Source: Hericium rajendrae (Eukaryota; Basidiomycota; Agaricomycetes; Russulales; Hericiaceae). Taken from it: a stretch of DNA of 64,000 nucleotides. Below the pieces are notes generated by a model. It made no database searches and was not told where the DNA came from. It saw only the letters and a list, made by a program, of their open reading frames with translations. The stretch spans positions 2,976,001-3,040,000 of the forward strand of contig CM065881.1 of NCBI GenBank assembly GCA_033439255.1, written 5' to 3'. Made by a program: the position numbers and the translations under genes. Of the stretch, positions 48,315-57,462 are shown in pieces (the first letter of the stretch is position 1; every line of letters starts with the position of its first letter).

Positions 48315-48450
48315 TGAGTCATTCCTAGTCATGTATAGTAAGGGTGAGTCGAAGTAGGTGACTAGGAGATGAGTCGGTCAGGATAGTGAGTCAGGAAGAG
48401 TCAAACGAAGGTAAGAGTCATAATGAGTCAACGCTCAGATGTATGAGTCA
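48315..48450 (-). promoter_or_regulatory. Cluster of TGAGTCA sites in the 3' LTR
   Basis: Four exact TGAGTCA (48315, 48387, 48424, 48444), two TGAGTCG (48345, 48370) and further GAGTCA words lie 60-200 bp upstream of the downstream TATA. TGAGTCA is the consensus for Gcn4/AP-1 bZIP factors. Confidence 0.6.
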
Positions 48451-48554
48451 GAGACCAAACAAATCAAAAGGAAAATGAGAGAACATAGGTGATGTAGCAT
48501 CACGACGAAGACAGAGTGCAGGAAACATACGACAAAGAACATGACCAGTCCCTT

Positions 48555-49826
48555 TTAGGCGTAAGGGTCTCCTATGGTCGGATGAAACTCGGCCCGAGGA
48601 GGCTCGTTCCGAACCCACTCCTTTACATCGACATCCATCCTCGCAGTTCCAGCCTCGATGGCGATCTTCTTGATCTGACAGGCCTTGCGCATGTGATCAA
48701 AGACTGCAGGCTCGCAGTGGCCACTGTAGGATGTCGCATATGTGGAGGCCTCGTATACGCAGTGGAAAAGATCCAGTGGATCGTAAGGCTTGAGCCGATC
48801 CTTTGCCTCTGCCCCATCTCTGGTAAGCCTCTGCCTCTCTCTTCCTTCTCCGATGCACCAATGACGTGGCACGACCATGATGATGCACCCAGATCCATAA
48901 GTGGAATCGGGATCAGGGCTGGCCGGCTCCTCCCCCCAATCAGGCCCGAGATCGTCCACAACCTTCATACGTCTTACTCTCCAAACGGCCCAGGTATCCG
49001 TCACCGAGAGGAGTTCCTTGATAGCGCCATAGGCGCAGGATCCTTTGATGTCCGAGATCAACAAGATGAACTGGCCTTTGCGAATGGGCATCGTCGGCTT
49101 AACGACTGAGATCCAGGGGAAGTGCAGGTTTCCGGTGATGAGCCGGACGGTCATGAAGTTAAAAGGGAGATCGACAGAGGAGGGGGCCCAGACATAGCCG
49201 GTGCACTGATGGAACTGTCGAGCATAGATGTGGCCGAAGGGCCCTTCGGGAATAACGGTGATGATACCGGGGGCACGGAATGTCGGGTCGGTACTGATCT
49301 CAGGAAGTGTTGGCGTAGGCGGGGGTGGAGCTAATGCGAGAGCGCTCGGAGCAGCCGGAATGGAAGGAGGGAATTGGGCAGCAGAGAGCGTGGCAGGGAA
49401 TGCAGCGGCCATGATGTTGGGGATGTCGTCATTCTCGTGCCTTTCTACCTCCAGTCGGAGGTCCCCTACATCCGTATCAGTCAACGTTACAAAGGAACGG
49501 TCATCGAAGATGAGTTCGGTTTCGATCTCCTGCTCCTGATGACGTGCAGCGATGGATATCCGGTCGGCGACGTCCTGCATACCTTCAAGAATTCGTCGAG
49601 GGTCAGGCGGCTCTGGCCCGTCGAGAACCGTTAGACGGTATCTGGGGTTGGCAGTGATGAGATTCCCTCCGAGGTAAAAATTGAGTCTCTCGGTAGTGAC
49701 GCTTCGCAGGGAATCATGATGGACTGCTAGGAAGAGAGGAGGGAGATTCTCAGTGGGAGCAGGCCGGCAAGGTTCTGGAGCAGGATTAAGAAGAGAATCG
49801 AACCAGGCCATGATGCGTTGGAGCAT
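48555..49826 (-). CDS. LTR-encoded protein of unknown function, intact copy
   Basis: A 423-codon frame lies wholly inside the 3' LTR, in the gag-pol orientation; the first ATG is at 49826 (MLQRIMAWFDSLL). The N-terminal half is acidic with a Pro-rich linker (LAPPPPTPTLPEI). The C-terminal half looks folded: RQFHQCTGYVWAPSSVDLPF, LITGNLHFPWISVV, KGQFILLISDIKGSCAYGAI, VTDTWAVWRVRRMKVV, then a His/Cys-containing end (VYEASTYATSYSGHCEPAVF). There is no signal peptide or clear membrane helix and I recognise no family. A TATAAAA lies about 115 bp upstream, so the frame could have its own transcript. LTR-internal genes are rare. Confidence 0.75.
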   Translation of the reverse strand: MLQRIMAWFDSLLNPAPEPCRPAPTENLPPLFLAVHHDSLRSVTTERLNFYLGGNLITANPRYRLTVLDGPEPPDPRRILEGMQDVADRISIAARHQEQEIETELIFDDRSFVTLTDTDVGDLRLEVERHENDDIPNIMAAAFPATLSAAQFPPSIPAAPSALALAPPPPTPTLPEISTDPTFRAPGIITVIPEGPFGHIYARQFHQCTGYVWAPSSVDLPFNFMTVRLITGNLHFPWISVVKPTMPIRKGQFILLISDIKGSCAYGAIKELLSVTDTWAVWRVRRMKVVDDLGPDWGEEPASPDPDSTYGSGCIIMVVPRHWCIGEGRERQRLTRDGAEAKDRLKPYDPLDLFHCVYEASTYATSYSGHCEPAVFDHMRKACQIKKIAIEAGTARMDVDVKEWVRNEPPRAEFHPTIGDPYA

Positions 49827-49938
49827 GAGGGGCGGAGTCAAGAGGGAGCGTGAATGAGGCTTTAGGGAGAGTGCAGCGTGTTTGTGGGATGGTTTTGATG
49901 CAGGTTGGCAAATTCTTACATGACGTTGCTTCTTCTCA

Positions 49939-49945
49939 TTTTATA
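49939..49945 (-). promoter_or_regulatory. Upstream LTR TATA box (before the LTR frame), 3' LTR
   Basis: TATAAAA on the minus strand, about 70 bp inside the LTR edge and about 115 bp before the ATG of the LTR frame. The equivalent site in the 5' LTR (62659-62665) reads TCTAAAA. Confidence 0.5.
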
Positions 49946-50055
49946 AGCGAAATGAGTGATGCGCCGCTCTTTTCTTCATGTTAGCGCTCGAAACATGTTG
50001 TGAGCGTGACATCCGCGGGGAACTTGAATGGCAACTGTCCCCAGTTGCGACCATC

Positions 50056-50385
50056 CTAATCGTCATGAGAAGATCCATCTTCGGAAGAAGATTCCTCAGA
50101 ATCCGAACTTTCAGCCTCCACAAGTTTTCGACCTATCTTGGGAAGCTCTGATCCTGATCGAGCGATGTAAGGTAGGAGCCTAAAGGCTGCACTTGCATAT
50201 TTAAGGTATGCTCCACTTGGTTCTCGTAGCACATATGAACCTCCCTTTGTCCTTCTTTCCACGACATATGGACCAAGATAGCGAGGCTTTGCCTTTCGAT
50301 CAGCACTAAGCTCTATGCCTGTGTTGCGCATCAGGACTAGGTCTCCGGGCTGATAGTATTCTGTTATCATTTTTCGTGCAAATCG
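50056..50385 (-). pseudogene. Integrase C-terminal domain, separated by an in-frame TGA
   Basis: The frame follows directly after the TGA of pol without a shift. It encodes the usual integrase end: YYQPGDLVLMRNTGIELS, KPRYLGPYVVERRTKGGSYV and a final acidic Ser-rich tail (ESSDSEESSSEDGSS). In a working element this would be part of pol. Confidence 0.8.
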
Positions 50386-53300
50386 TCATTCAAACTTCTC
50401 TTTTGACCCCAATCTATGCTGCTTGAGGGTCAAAGCTGCTTTGGCTACATCTGATGGCCGCTTCTCCAATTGGCGAATTCGAAGTGCTAGAAGATCGGCT
50501 TCCTCCATTCCTGATTTAAATCCTTCGACAAGGAATGTGGCTTCGGTGAGGTCGAATGGAAGTACCAGATGACATCCATGAAGGAGGTAGTAGGGGGAAA
50601 ATCCTGTTGATTGACTAACGGTAATTCGGTCAGCAAAGAATGCCTGTGCGACTTTTTGAGGCCATTTATGAATCTTTCCTTCACAGGATTTGATAATGGC
50701 TTCTCGGATAATAAAGTGCCCGCGTTCTACAACTCCATTTGCTCGAGAATTATAAGGGGAGATGGTAACGTGCGGTGTTCCCATTTCTTCTGTCAGCTTG
50801 CGAAATGCGCCCAGGAACTCCTTTCCGTTGTCTGTGACCACCTGGCCAATTGCTCCGTATCGGCAGTATATTTCTTCCCAGAGGAAGTTGGCAAGATTCT
50901 TGGATCTTTTGTTGCGAAGGGCTCGCCCTTCCGAGGCTCGGGAAAGGTCGTCTCGTGCTGCCACTATGTATTGAAACCCATTGTCTCCTCCTACCTGTGG
51001 TAAGTCCATTAGGTCAAGGTACACCTTCACCCATAAGTTTGAGGGTGTCGAGATCGTGGGTGGAATGACCTTTCTCTTTAGACTTCGAATTTGGCACTCG
51101 TGACAAGAACGCACATGATGTCGTACATCGTGCCTCATATGTGGCCAATAGAATCGGAGTCGAAGTGTCTCGAACACAGATTGCTCCCCTCGATGTCCAA
51201 GTCCTTCATGTGCTTCAGTAAGCAACTTTGTACGCTCATCGTGACCAAAGATCACTTTGAAGGGGTGTTCATTTCCATTCCTTCGATACATGGAATCTCC
51301 TCTGACGAAAAACCGAGCTACCTTTTGTAGAAAGCGTCGATCATCCTGTACAGTCTTGACTTTGGCAGGATACTGAAGAGTCTTCAGAAATCTGAAAATA
51401 TCCTGCAGCTCCTGGTCAAGTCGAATGGTAGCTGAAAACATGAATGACGGCAATTTCCTAACCGAATAGTGATGTGGAACAGATGGGGATGTTTTAGAGA
51501 TCGTGGCATAGAGCGCAATGTTGTCCAGCCATGAATCATCATCCTCCTCTTCGCATTCCCCTTCAGCGGGTTCTCGACATGACAAAGCATCTGGCCCTTT
51601 AAATTTATCTGCCGGTACATGGACAAGGGTGAAGTCGAACATGAGAATTCCTTGGATCCATCGATTGATAGCGGCATTCGGCTGAAGGTCTGGGGCATTT
51701 AACATTCCCTTGATGTACTTGGCATCAACCTCGACGTAAAGATCTGTGGCACCGATAAGATGTATGCTGTAATGTTTGAGGGCTCGGTACAACCCGAATA
51801 ATTCCAGCTTTGGCTGAGAGTAACGAGACTCTACTTCGCTCATGGGCAATGATCCATACCGAGCAGGTCTTCGTTGGCCTTCTTCATCTAACTGGGAGAG
51901 AATGAATCTGACGGCATGCTTACTTGAGTCAACTGATAATATGATAGGCTTGTCCGATGAGTAGTCGATAGCTCGTAAAGCAGGTGCCGTTGTGACAAGC
52001 TTCTTCAGCTGATCAAAGGCTTTTTGCCGCCGTTCATCCCAAATAAACTCAGCTTCCTTTCGAGTAAGTTCAGTGAGTGGTCGGATGATCTGGGAGTATC
52101 CAGGAATCCAGATGCGGACTGTGCCACATAGACCTAAAAATCCTCGCACGTCTTTTGGGGTCTTTAGTGGAGGCCAATTGAGAATTTTGGAAACCTTTTT
52201 ATCTTCTGGTATGCGTCCATCCTGTGTGCACGTCTGCCCCAGAATATCCACACTCGGGCGGCAAATCTGAACTTTGTTGGGTGCGAACGTCGCTCCGGCA
52301 TGTTTGATGCGGTGCATAATCCGATGAACATCCTGCGCATGTTCCCAGATGAATCGCCGAATTCCTGGATTTTCCGACAACACCTCTGGTTCTCCCTTTT
52401 CATTGAGGTACTGAGTCTTTGGCCCTCTAACTGCCAAGTCATCAATGAAGATGTTGGCATGTTCAGGGATTTCAGGCTGCAGGATGAACACCATGCAATT
52501 CTGAAATTCAGCTGGGGAGTTGGTAAAGCCCATGGGCATTGATGTGATGCGGAGAAGTCCAAGCGGCGTCAGAAATGCAGTGAGATCACGGCTTTCGGGA
52601 TGAACTTTTCGTGCATCGAATCCCCAGAAGAGATCAAAGACGGTGTTACATGCCCGCCCTGCAAAAGGTTCAACAAAGTTATCCAAGATAGGTGGGACTC
52701 CTGAATCTCGGATGGTCACCTTGTTGAGTGGCTGAAGATCATGTACAATACGGAGCTTGCCATTTTTCTTCAATACACAAAACCAGCGGGAACGATAAGC
52801 TGATTGAGATGGCTCATATACTCCGGCTGCAATTTTTTCTTTGATCAGTGTGATGACCTTGTCCTTTATTCCAGGTGGGATCGGTATGTTTCGGTACTCC
52901 CAGGGACTATGAGGTACAGTGGGAATAATGTATGGCATAAAATAGGATTCTTTGAGGGTCCCGCGCTGAGTCTCTTCAAAGGCAAGGGCCTCCTCATTTA
53001 GCACCATGATGTGCGTGAAGAGTTTTTCCTCTTCTGGCCATAGGAACCCCTTCGTATTGATTTTTAGGATGTTACGACGTTCTTCGGTGATACGTGCCGT
53101 CGGCTGGAAGTCAGGCGGTAGCTTTGGTAAATGTGGCAGGGTCAGAAGTGGATCTTCAGGAATTCGTCGATGGACTCGTGCAGACTCCGGGAATGTCCCA
53201 GGCACTGGTTTAACCTTCTTGTCAACGCATTTGTACATGGTGAAGGATTGTGCATGATTTTCGACCAAATTCAGAAGCACCGAAGTTATTCCACCTGTTG

Positions 53301-53823
53301 CGCAAGTAGGATTATTATTGCCATGGAGCGAGGTCGATGCAAAGAGGCATGTTGCTGCAGGACGTGAATCAAATGATGCGCAATACGTGTCATTGGGGAT
53401 CCCAGATATCCGATGGCAAGGGGCGCTACACAAAGAAATAAAACAAAGGTCTGAGGCCCGAGAGTCCAAGGTTAACACAAGGGGTTTCATAGTAGGAGAA
53501 GAAGAGGCATAGGGAAGGGGAAGAGGCACCAACAGGTTATCATACAGAGGATCTGAGGAATGAAGACTGAAAGGAAGATGTTTTTGGATTTTTAAGTATA
53601 GATTATAGTGATGTTTTTGGGTTTTATGGATTATTCGAAAAGCAAGGGGCAAACGTAGACGTACAAATTCAGACAGGTCCGAGATAGCAATTGACGCCAG
53701 CAGATGCGAAAAGTCATAGCGATAGGTGAGGATAGGGGAAAGTGGCAAGACAGGCCTGACCGCGGGGAACTTAAATATTGAGTCCGGCTCGAAGAGATTT
53801 CGGGCACGCACCTTAGTCGTCAT
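50386..53823 (-). CDS. pol: Pol: reverse transcriptase, RNase H, integrase
   Basis: The frame is open from 53955; the ATG at 53823 overlaps the upstream stop and is the likelier start. RT: SRWFCVLKKNGKLRIVHDLQ, LLRITSMPMGFTNSPAEFQN and the catalytic FIDDL (near 52440). RNase H: ILSVDSSKHAVRFILSQL, LELFGLYRALKHYS, LYVEVDAKYIKG. Integrase: HHCC finger HEGLGHRGEQS..CHECQ, catalytic D in KVYLDLMDL, D in QVVTDNGKEF, E in GVVERGHF. All key residues are present. The frame ends at TGA 50386-50388, but the same frame continues with RFARKMITEYYQPGDLVLMR, so the integrase C-terminal domain is cut off by that codon. Confidence 0.92.
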   Translation of the reverse strand: MTTKVRARNLFEPDSIFKFPAVRPVLPLSPILTYRYDFSHLLASIAISDLSEFVRLRLPLAFRIIHKTQKHHYNLYLKIQKHLPFSLHSSDPLYDNLLVPLPLPYASSSPTMKPLVLTLDSRASDLCFISLCSAPCHRISGIPNDTYCASFDSRPAATCLFASTSLHGNNNPTCATGGITSVLLNLVENHAQSFTMYKCVDKKVKPVPGTFPESARVHRRIPEDPLLTLPHLPKLPPDFQPTARITEERRNILKINTKGFLWPEEEKLFTHIMVLNEEALAFEETQRGTLKESYFMPYIIPTVPHSPWEYRNIPIPPGIKDKVITLIKEKIAAGVYEPSQSAYRSRWFCVLKKNGKLRIVHDLQPLNKVTIRDSGVPPILDNFVEPFAGRACNTVFDLFWGFDARKVHPESRDLTAFLTPLGLLRITSMPMGFTNSPAEFQNCMVFILQPEIPEHANIFIDDLAVRGPKTQYLNEKGEPEVLSENPGIRRFIWEHAQDVHRIMHRIKHAGATFAPNKVQICRPSVDILGQTCTQDGRIPEDKKVSKILNWPPLKTPKDVRGFLGLCGTVRIWIPGYSQIIRPLTELTRKEAEFIWDERRQKAFDQLKKLVTTAPALRAIDYSSDKPIILSVDSSKHAVRFILSQLDEEGQRRPARYGSLPMSEVESRYSQPKLELFGLYRALKHYSIHLIGATDLYVEVDAKYIKGMLNAPDLQPNAAINRWIQGILMFDFTLVHVPADKFKGPDALSCREPAEGECEEEDDDSWLDNIALYATISKTSPSVPHHYSVRKLPSFMFSATIRLDQELQDIFRFLKTLQYPAKVKTVQDDRRFLQKVARFFVRGDSMYRRNGNEHPFKVIFGHDERTKLLTEAHEGLGHRGEQSVFETLRLRFYWPHMRHDVRHHVRSCHECQIRSLKRKVIPPTISTPSNLWVKVYLDLMDLPQVGGDNGFQYIVAARDDLSRASEGRALRNKRSKNLANFLWEEIYCRYGAIGQVVTDNGKEFLGAFRKLTEEMGTPHVTISPYNSRANGVVERGHFIIREAIIKSCEGKIHKWPQKVAQAFFADRITVSQSTGFSPYYLLHGCHLVLPFDLTEATFLVEGFKSGMEEADLLALRIRQLEKRPSDVAKAALTLKQHRLGSKEKFE

Positions 53824-56800
53824 TTGCTTCAAGGATAGTACGCTCGTCGATGAGGTATTCCTTGACGATGTCATACCATTCCTTGAATTCACAATCGTAA
53901 AGCTTGGCAAGCATGGGGAGTTGAAGTCCGTCGACCAGTCCGCTTTCGATGACATTGCGAATAAGTGTATCGTCAGCGAAGTGAATCGATACGAGTTGCT
54001 CGAGTGCGTTGGCGTACTCGAGACGCCTCTGGGATCGAAAAAAGTCTACGGTGATGAGTAGGAACCGAGCCTCAGAGTCGCGAAAGAGTGGGCTTAGCGG
54101 CGCATCCGGGGATCCCGCGTACTCCCGTATGAACTTGAGGGCTGGATGGTTGAGAGCATCTTGAAGCTCGGGGTTTCCTCGGTCGAAGTGTCGACGGATC
54201 AGCGTGATGTTGTCGCGTACACAAAGGATGACCATCCTGCAAAGTCCGCGCCAATAGTAGTAAGTCCCGAGTGCCGAAGGATGGAATGGAGAGTCAGCGA
54301 GCGCGATGAGGTCGGGTACGAGAAAGCGGTTGCGAAGCTCGCCGGTGATGAAAGTTGTGGGCTTCAATCCCATGAAGGAGTGGGGGTAGGTGAGCGAATC
54401 TGCGCGCGCTGACCCGTCGGCTTGAGCACGAAATCCTGGGAGTGAGATCTGAGGGTTGACGGGATAGACGTGGTCGCCGTCGAACCTGCTGGGGGTGTCG
54501 TCGGTTTGCTGATCGAGGGCTTCCGTTAGTTCGACAGCGCGTTCCTCGTCGGAATCGTCCTGCGCGTCGATCTCCATGGCCGTCCTGTATTCGCGGCTCG
54601 AGGCAATGGACATAGTGGACTGCGTTTCGGATATGCCGGCGTCCGATCCGACGTGAGTCGCGATGTAGGCCTCGATTCGGGAGCGTGTGTCGGGAGAAGG
54701 TGGGGTGACAGGTATGACTACCTGGGGCAGAGAGTCGTCGCTCGCAGAGGACTCGGACGTGGTGTCAGAATCGGCGGTCGTGCGTCAAATCTCGTCGAGG
54801 ATGGTAGGGGTGAGGAGAGCCAGCATTGACTCGACTTTGTAGGTGGTGTCGGGCGGGGGAATAGCGATACTGGCGTCGCGGTATAGCTCAGTAATCTTTT
54901 CGAGCGTACCTTCGCGAAGATGCCCTAGACCGAATACTAATGCGTCGATCTCGTCGCTCGCGATGGACTCGAGAGACGGGCAGGACGATCCTGCGGAATC
55001 GGACCCACTGAGCCGTCCTCCCTTTTCCACCAAATCCTCTCCCTCAGCTCCAGCGCCTTCAACGTCCTCCTCTTGATCTTGCGCAGCTTGTGCCCAGGTG
55101 AGCGTGTGAGCGAGCTTTCCAGTCGGGGGTGGAACTTGCGTGCAGGTGCCGTCGAGCGAAGGGGATCCCGCCGGAGGAAGGCCGAAAGAAAAATTCGCTG
55201 ATGCGGGGTAATGATCGAGTGCGGCATAGGCTTCGGGAGTTCTGAGGGGTTCGGGAGGGTAAGTGAGACCTCTCGTGGGGCTGGAGTTAAGAGAGGGTGC
55301 AGGATCCGTCTCGGGAGGGGTGCTGGTGCTGACGACGCCCGATCTCTCACGAAAGGGCCGAAGGTCTTGAAAGGACCACTCGTGTCCGCGGTCTGGAGCT
55401 TCGTCGTCATCGTCCGATTCGAGCTCCCGCGTCCTTTCGGTGATGAGCTCGTCCAGGTAATACCGCATTATGCCGTGGCCGATGTAATGGGCACAATTCC
55501 CCACTCCAGGTAAGTGGACTCGGAGCTCGCTGTTGACGAGCGCCATGTCGATGTAGGGAAGGCCTGCGCGTCCTTCTGTGCCCATCCCTGCAACGATACC
55601 TTTGTCGGTGACTACGGTCGTGCCGTGGAGATCTCCCACGTCACAAATTTCAGTAAATCGTGCTTTCGCACGCTGGAGGACGCCAAGGAGCTCGTGGTAG
55701 TCCGCTCCATTCACGTCTGATTCTAGGGTAAGTCCTCGAACGTTCTCTGACGCGACAGAGGGGAGAATACCTCGAAGCGGGCTGCTCATGATGGGGCATA
55801 CGTGTAATTCGCTGCCCATCACGTATAGGGAGGATGGAGTTTCGAGGAGTAAGAGTGATGGTTGGCGCGGGAGCGATGAGGATGCTGGAACCTGAGGTGA
55901 GTACGTTTTTCTGTTTGATCGCGCCTTTATATACTGAACGTCGTCTTCTAATTCCTTGCTCGTGCTTGAGGAGACCTCGAGCTTGTCAGCTCGGATTATC
56001 ACGTTTTCTCGGTTCTTCCCAGCCCCGGAGGTGTAACCCTCCTTACTACGCCCTTGCGGCCTGCCCACAATCCCCGCGACACAGCCTATTTCGCCCGTCG
56101 TACCACCAAAACGACGGATCTCCCTGTCCGCGGTGAGTATCCCGCGGCGTTCTTTCCTGCGTCCTGAGAGACTAACTTCGCCGTTTCTGTCTCGCGAGCA
56201 GGTTTTTCCATGAGTGGCGCACTGTGCTGACTCAATTCCGACATTGCGCAGCATGCTCATATTCCCCGAAACATGCTTTCCTTTCACTGGGCTTTCGACC
56301 CTCTGCAAGGGCTCCTTGGTAACGCAGGTTCGAGACCCGGGCGGGCTATCTGCGACTTTCCCCATTTCGGCGGACACGTTGTTCGCAAAGGTGAGTCCCT
56401 GCTTCTCCCATTCTTCGAAGTCTGACCTTCTGATGTTTCCCCAATCTCGCGCATGGCTCGCATCGCTAGCGCTATAACGTGCCAAGTTATTCGCGTCAGC
56501 GAGCCTGTCAGGCTCTTTTCCCAAGTTATATTCTGCCCGTGGTTCTCCTTCGCCATTTGGCGAGTGGATTCCGTCCTCGCAGGATCGCGCCATAGTCCTG
56601 CGATCATCGCTCTTTTGTTCTGGATGGGCGGCGCTTTCCTTATCACTCGAGGGCCGTGTTTTCCCCCCTAAGTCGTCGTAACACGTTTCTATTACCGTTT
56701 TCTGAGTGAACGCATTTCCGCGTTCATCGGTGGCATGGCGCGTCCCCTCGCTCCCCTTAGTATCTTCGATCTCTTTATCCTTCGAGGTGCGTTCGTCCCG

Positions 56801-57454
56801 CGTCTTGCTCTCACTATTCGACACATTAATTCCTTGATTTTCGAGCTGTAGCCTCACGACTTCACCGATCGCCAGAGGTGCTCGATGCTTCAAGCTGTCA
56901 AGTGCACTTTCACGGACAGGGGCACCGATTTTGGATATTCCAAGGTACGCTCTTCCATGGTTTTTCGTCCTGCCGACTTCGCCTCTGACTCGATCCACCG
57001 CATGCGCCGAGTCTTTGCCGGGATCAGGCAAATCAGCAGCAACTCTGTTTCTCGTGTCTGAGACGGTACCATCACTTTCAGTGACCATGACCTCTGCATT
57101 CAGAGCTTCGTCTTCATCGTTCCAAAGTCGAGTTTGAGTTGTTTCACCGACAACGGGGTACGTTGATCCCCCGATGCTCGCAAAGTAGGTCCTAACGTCT
57201 GTGTTTTCTCGAGGGTCACTTGCCTCCACCAAAAATGGTCCAAAGTGCGCTGTTTCTTCTTCGACTAGCACTTCCCATAGGGCTCGGTCGGGCTGCTCGG
57301 GATCTTTCTGTACGAGGTAAGTCCCGTCTTCTCGTTCATCAATCGAGACTAAATTTCCTCTTTGCCATGGCCTTCCCAGCAGCATCTCGAATGGTACCTG
57401 TTCCCCAATATACAAGTCCGCTTTAGTTGTTACTTCGCCGAAAGACAGGGGCAC
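53813..57454 (-). CDS. Protease C-terminus plus long region of unknown function
   Basis: This frame continues the protease (LVRKVPLSFGEVTTKADLYI; VPFEMLLGRPWQRGNLVSID) and then runs about 1100 codons before pol. A TGA at 54785-54787 splits it, with the same frame open on both sides (54788-57454 and 53813-54784). After a hydrophilic, probably disordered stretch it has a block with GVGNCAHYIGHGIMRYYL, an acidic Pro-rich linker, and a helical C-terminal block (HPSALGTYYYWRGLCRMVIL; SEARFLLITVDFFRSQRRL; VSIHFADDTLIRNVI). I recognise none of these beyond the protease. The stop overlaps the likely pol start (ATGACGACTAA). Position suggests an element-specific structural or accessory protein. Confidence 0.7.
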
Positions 57455-57462
57455 TTTTCGGA

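Larger units (their letters stand above)
47787..50011 (-). repeat. 3' LTR of the gypsy element (2225 bp)
   Basis: It begins and ends TG..CA and nearly matches 60508-62731. It contains an open LTR reading frame, two TATA boxes and a TGAGTCA cluster. On the minus strand the second TATA would place the U3/R border near 48220, giving a very long U3 of about 1.8 kb. Confidence 0.92.

Noticed and set aside
50012-50060. Polypurine tract next to the 3' LTR
   Set aside because: The sequence before the LTR on the minus strand is not a clean purine run; a GGGGA stretch 30 bp away is not convincing.
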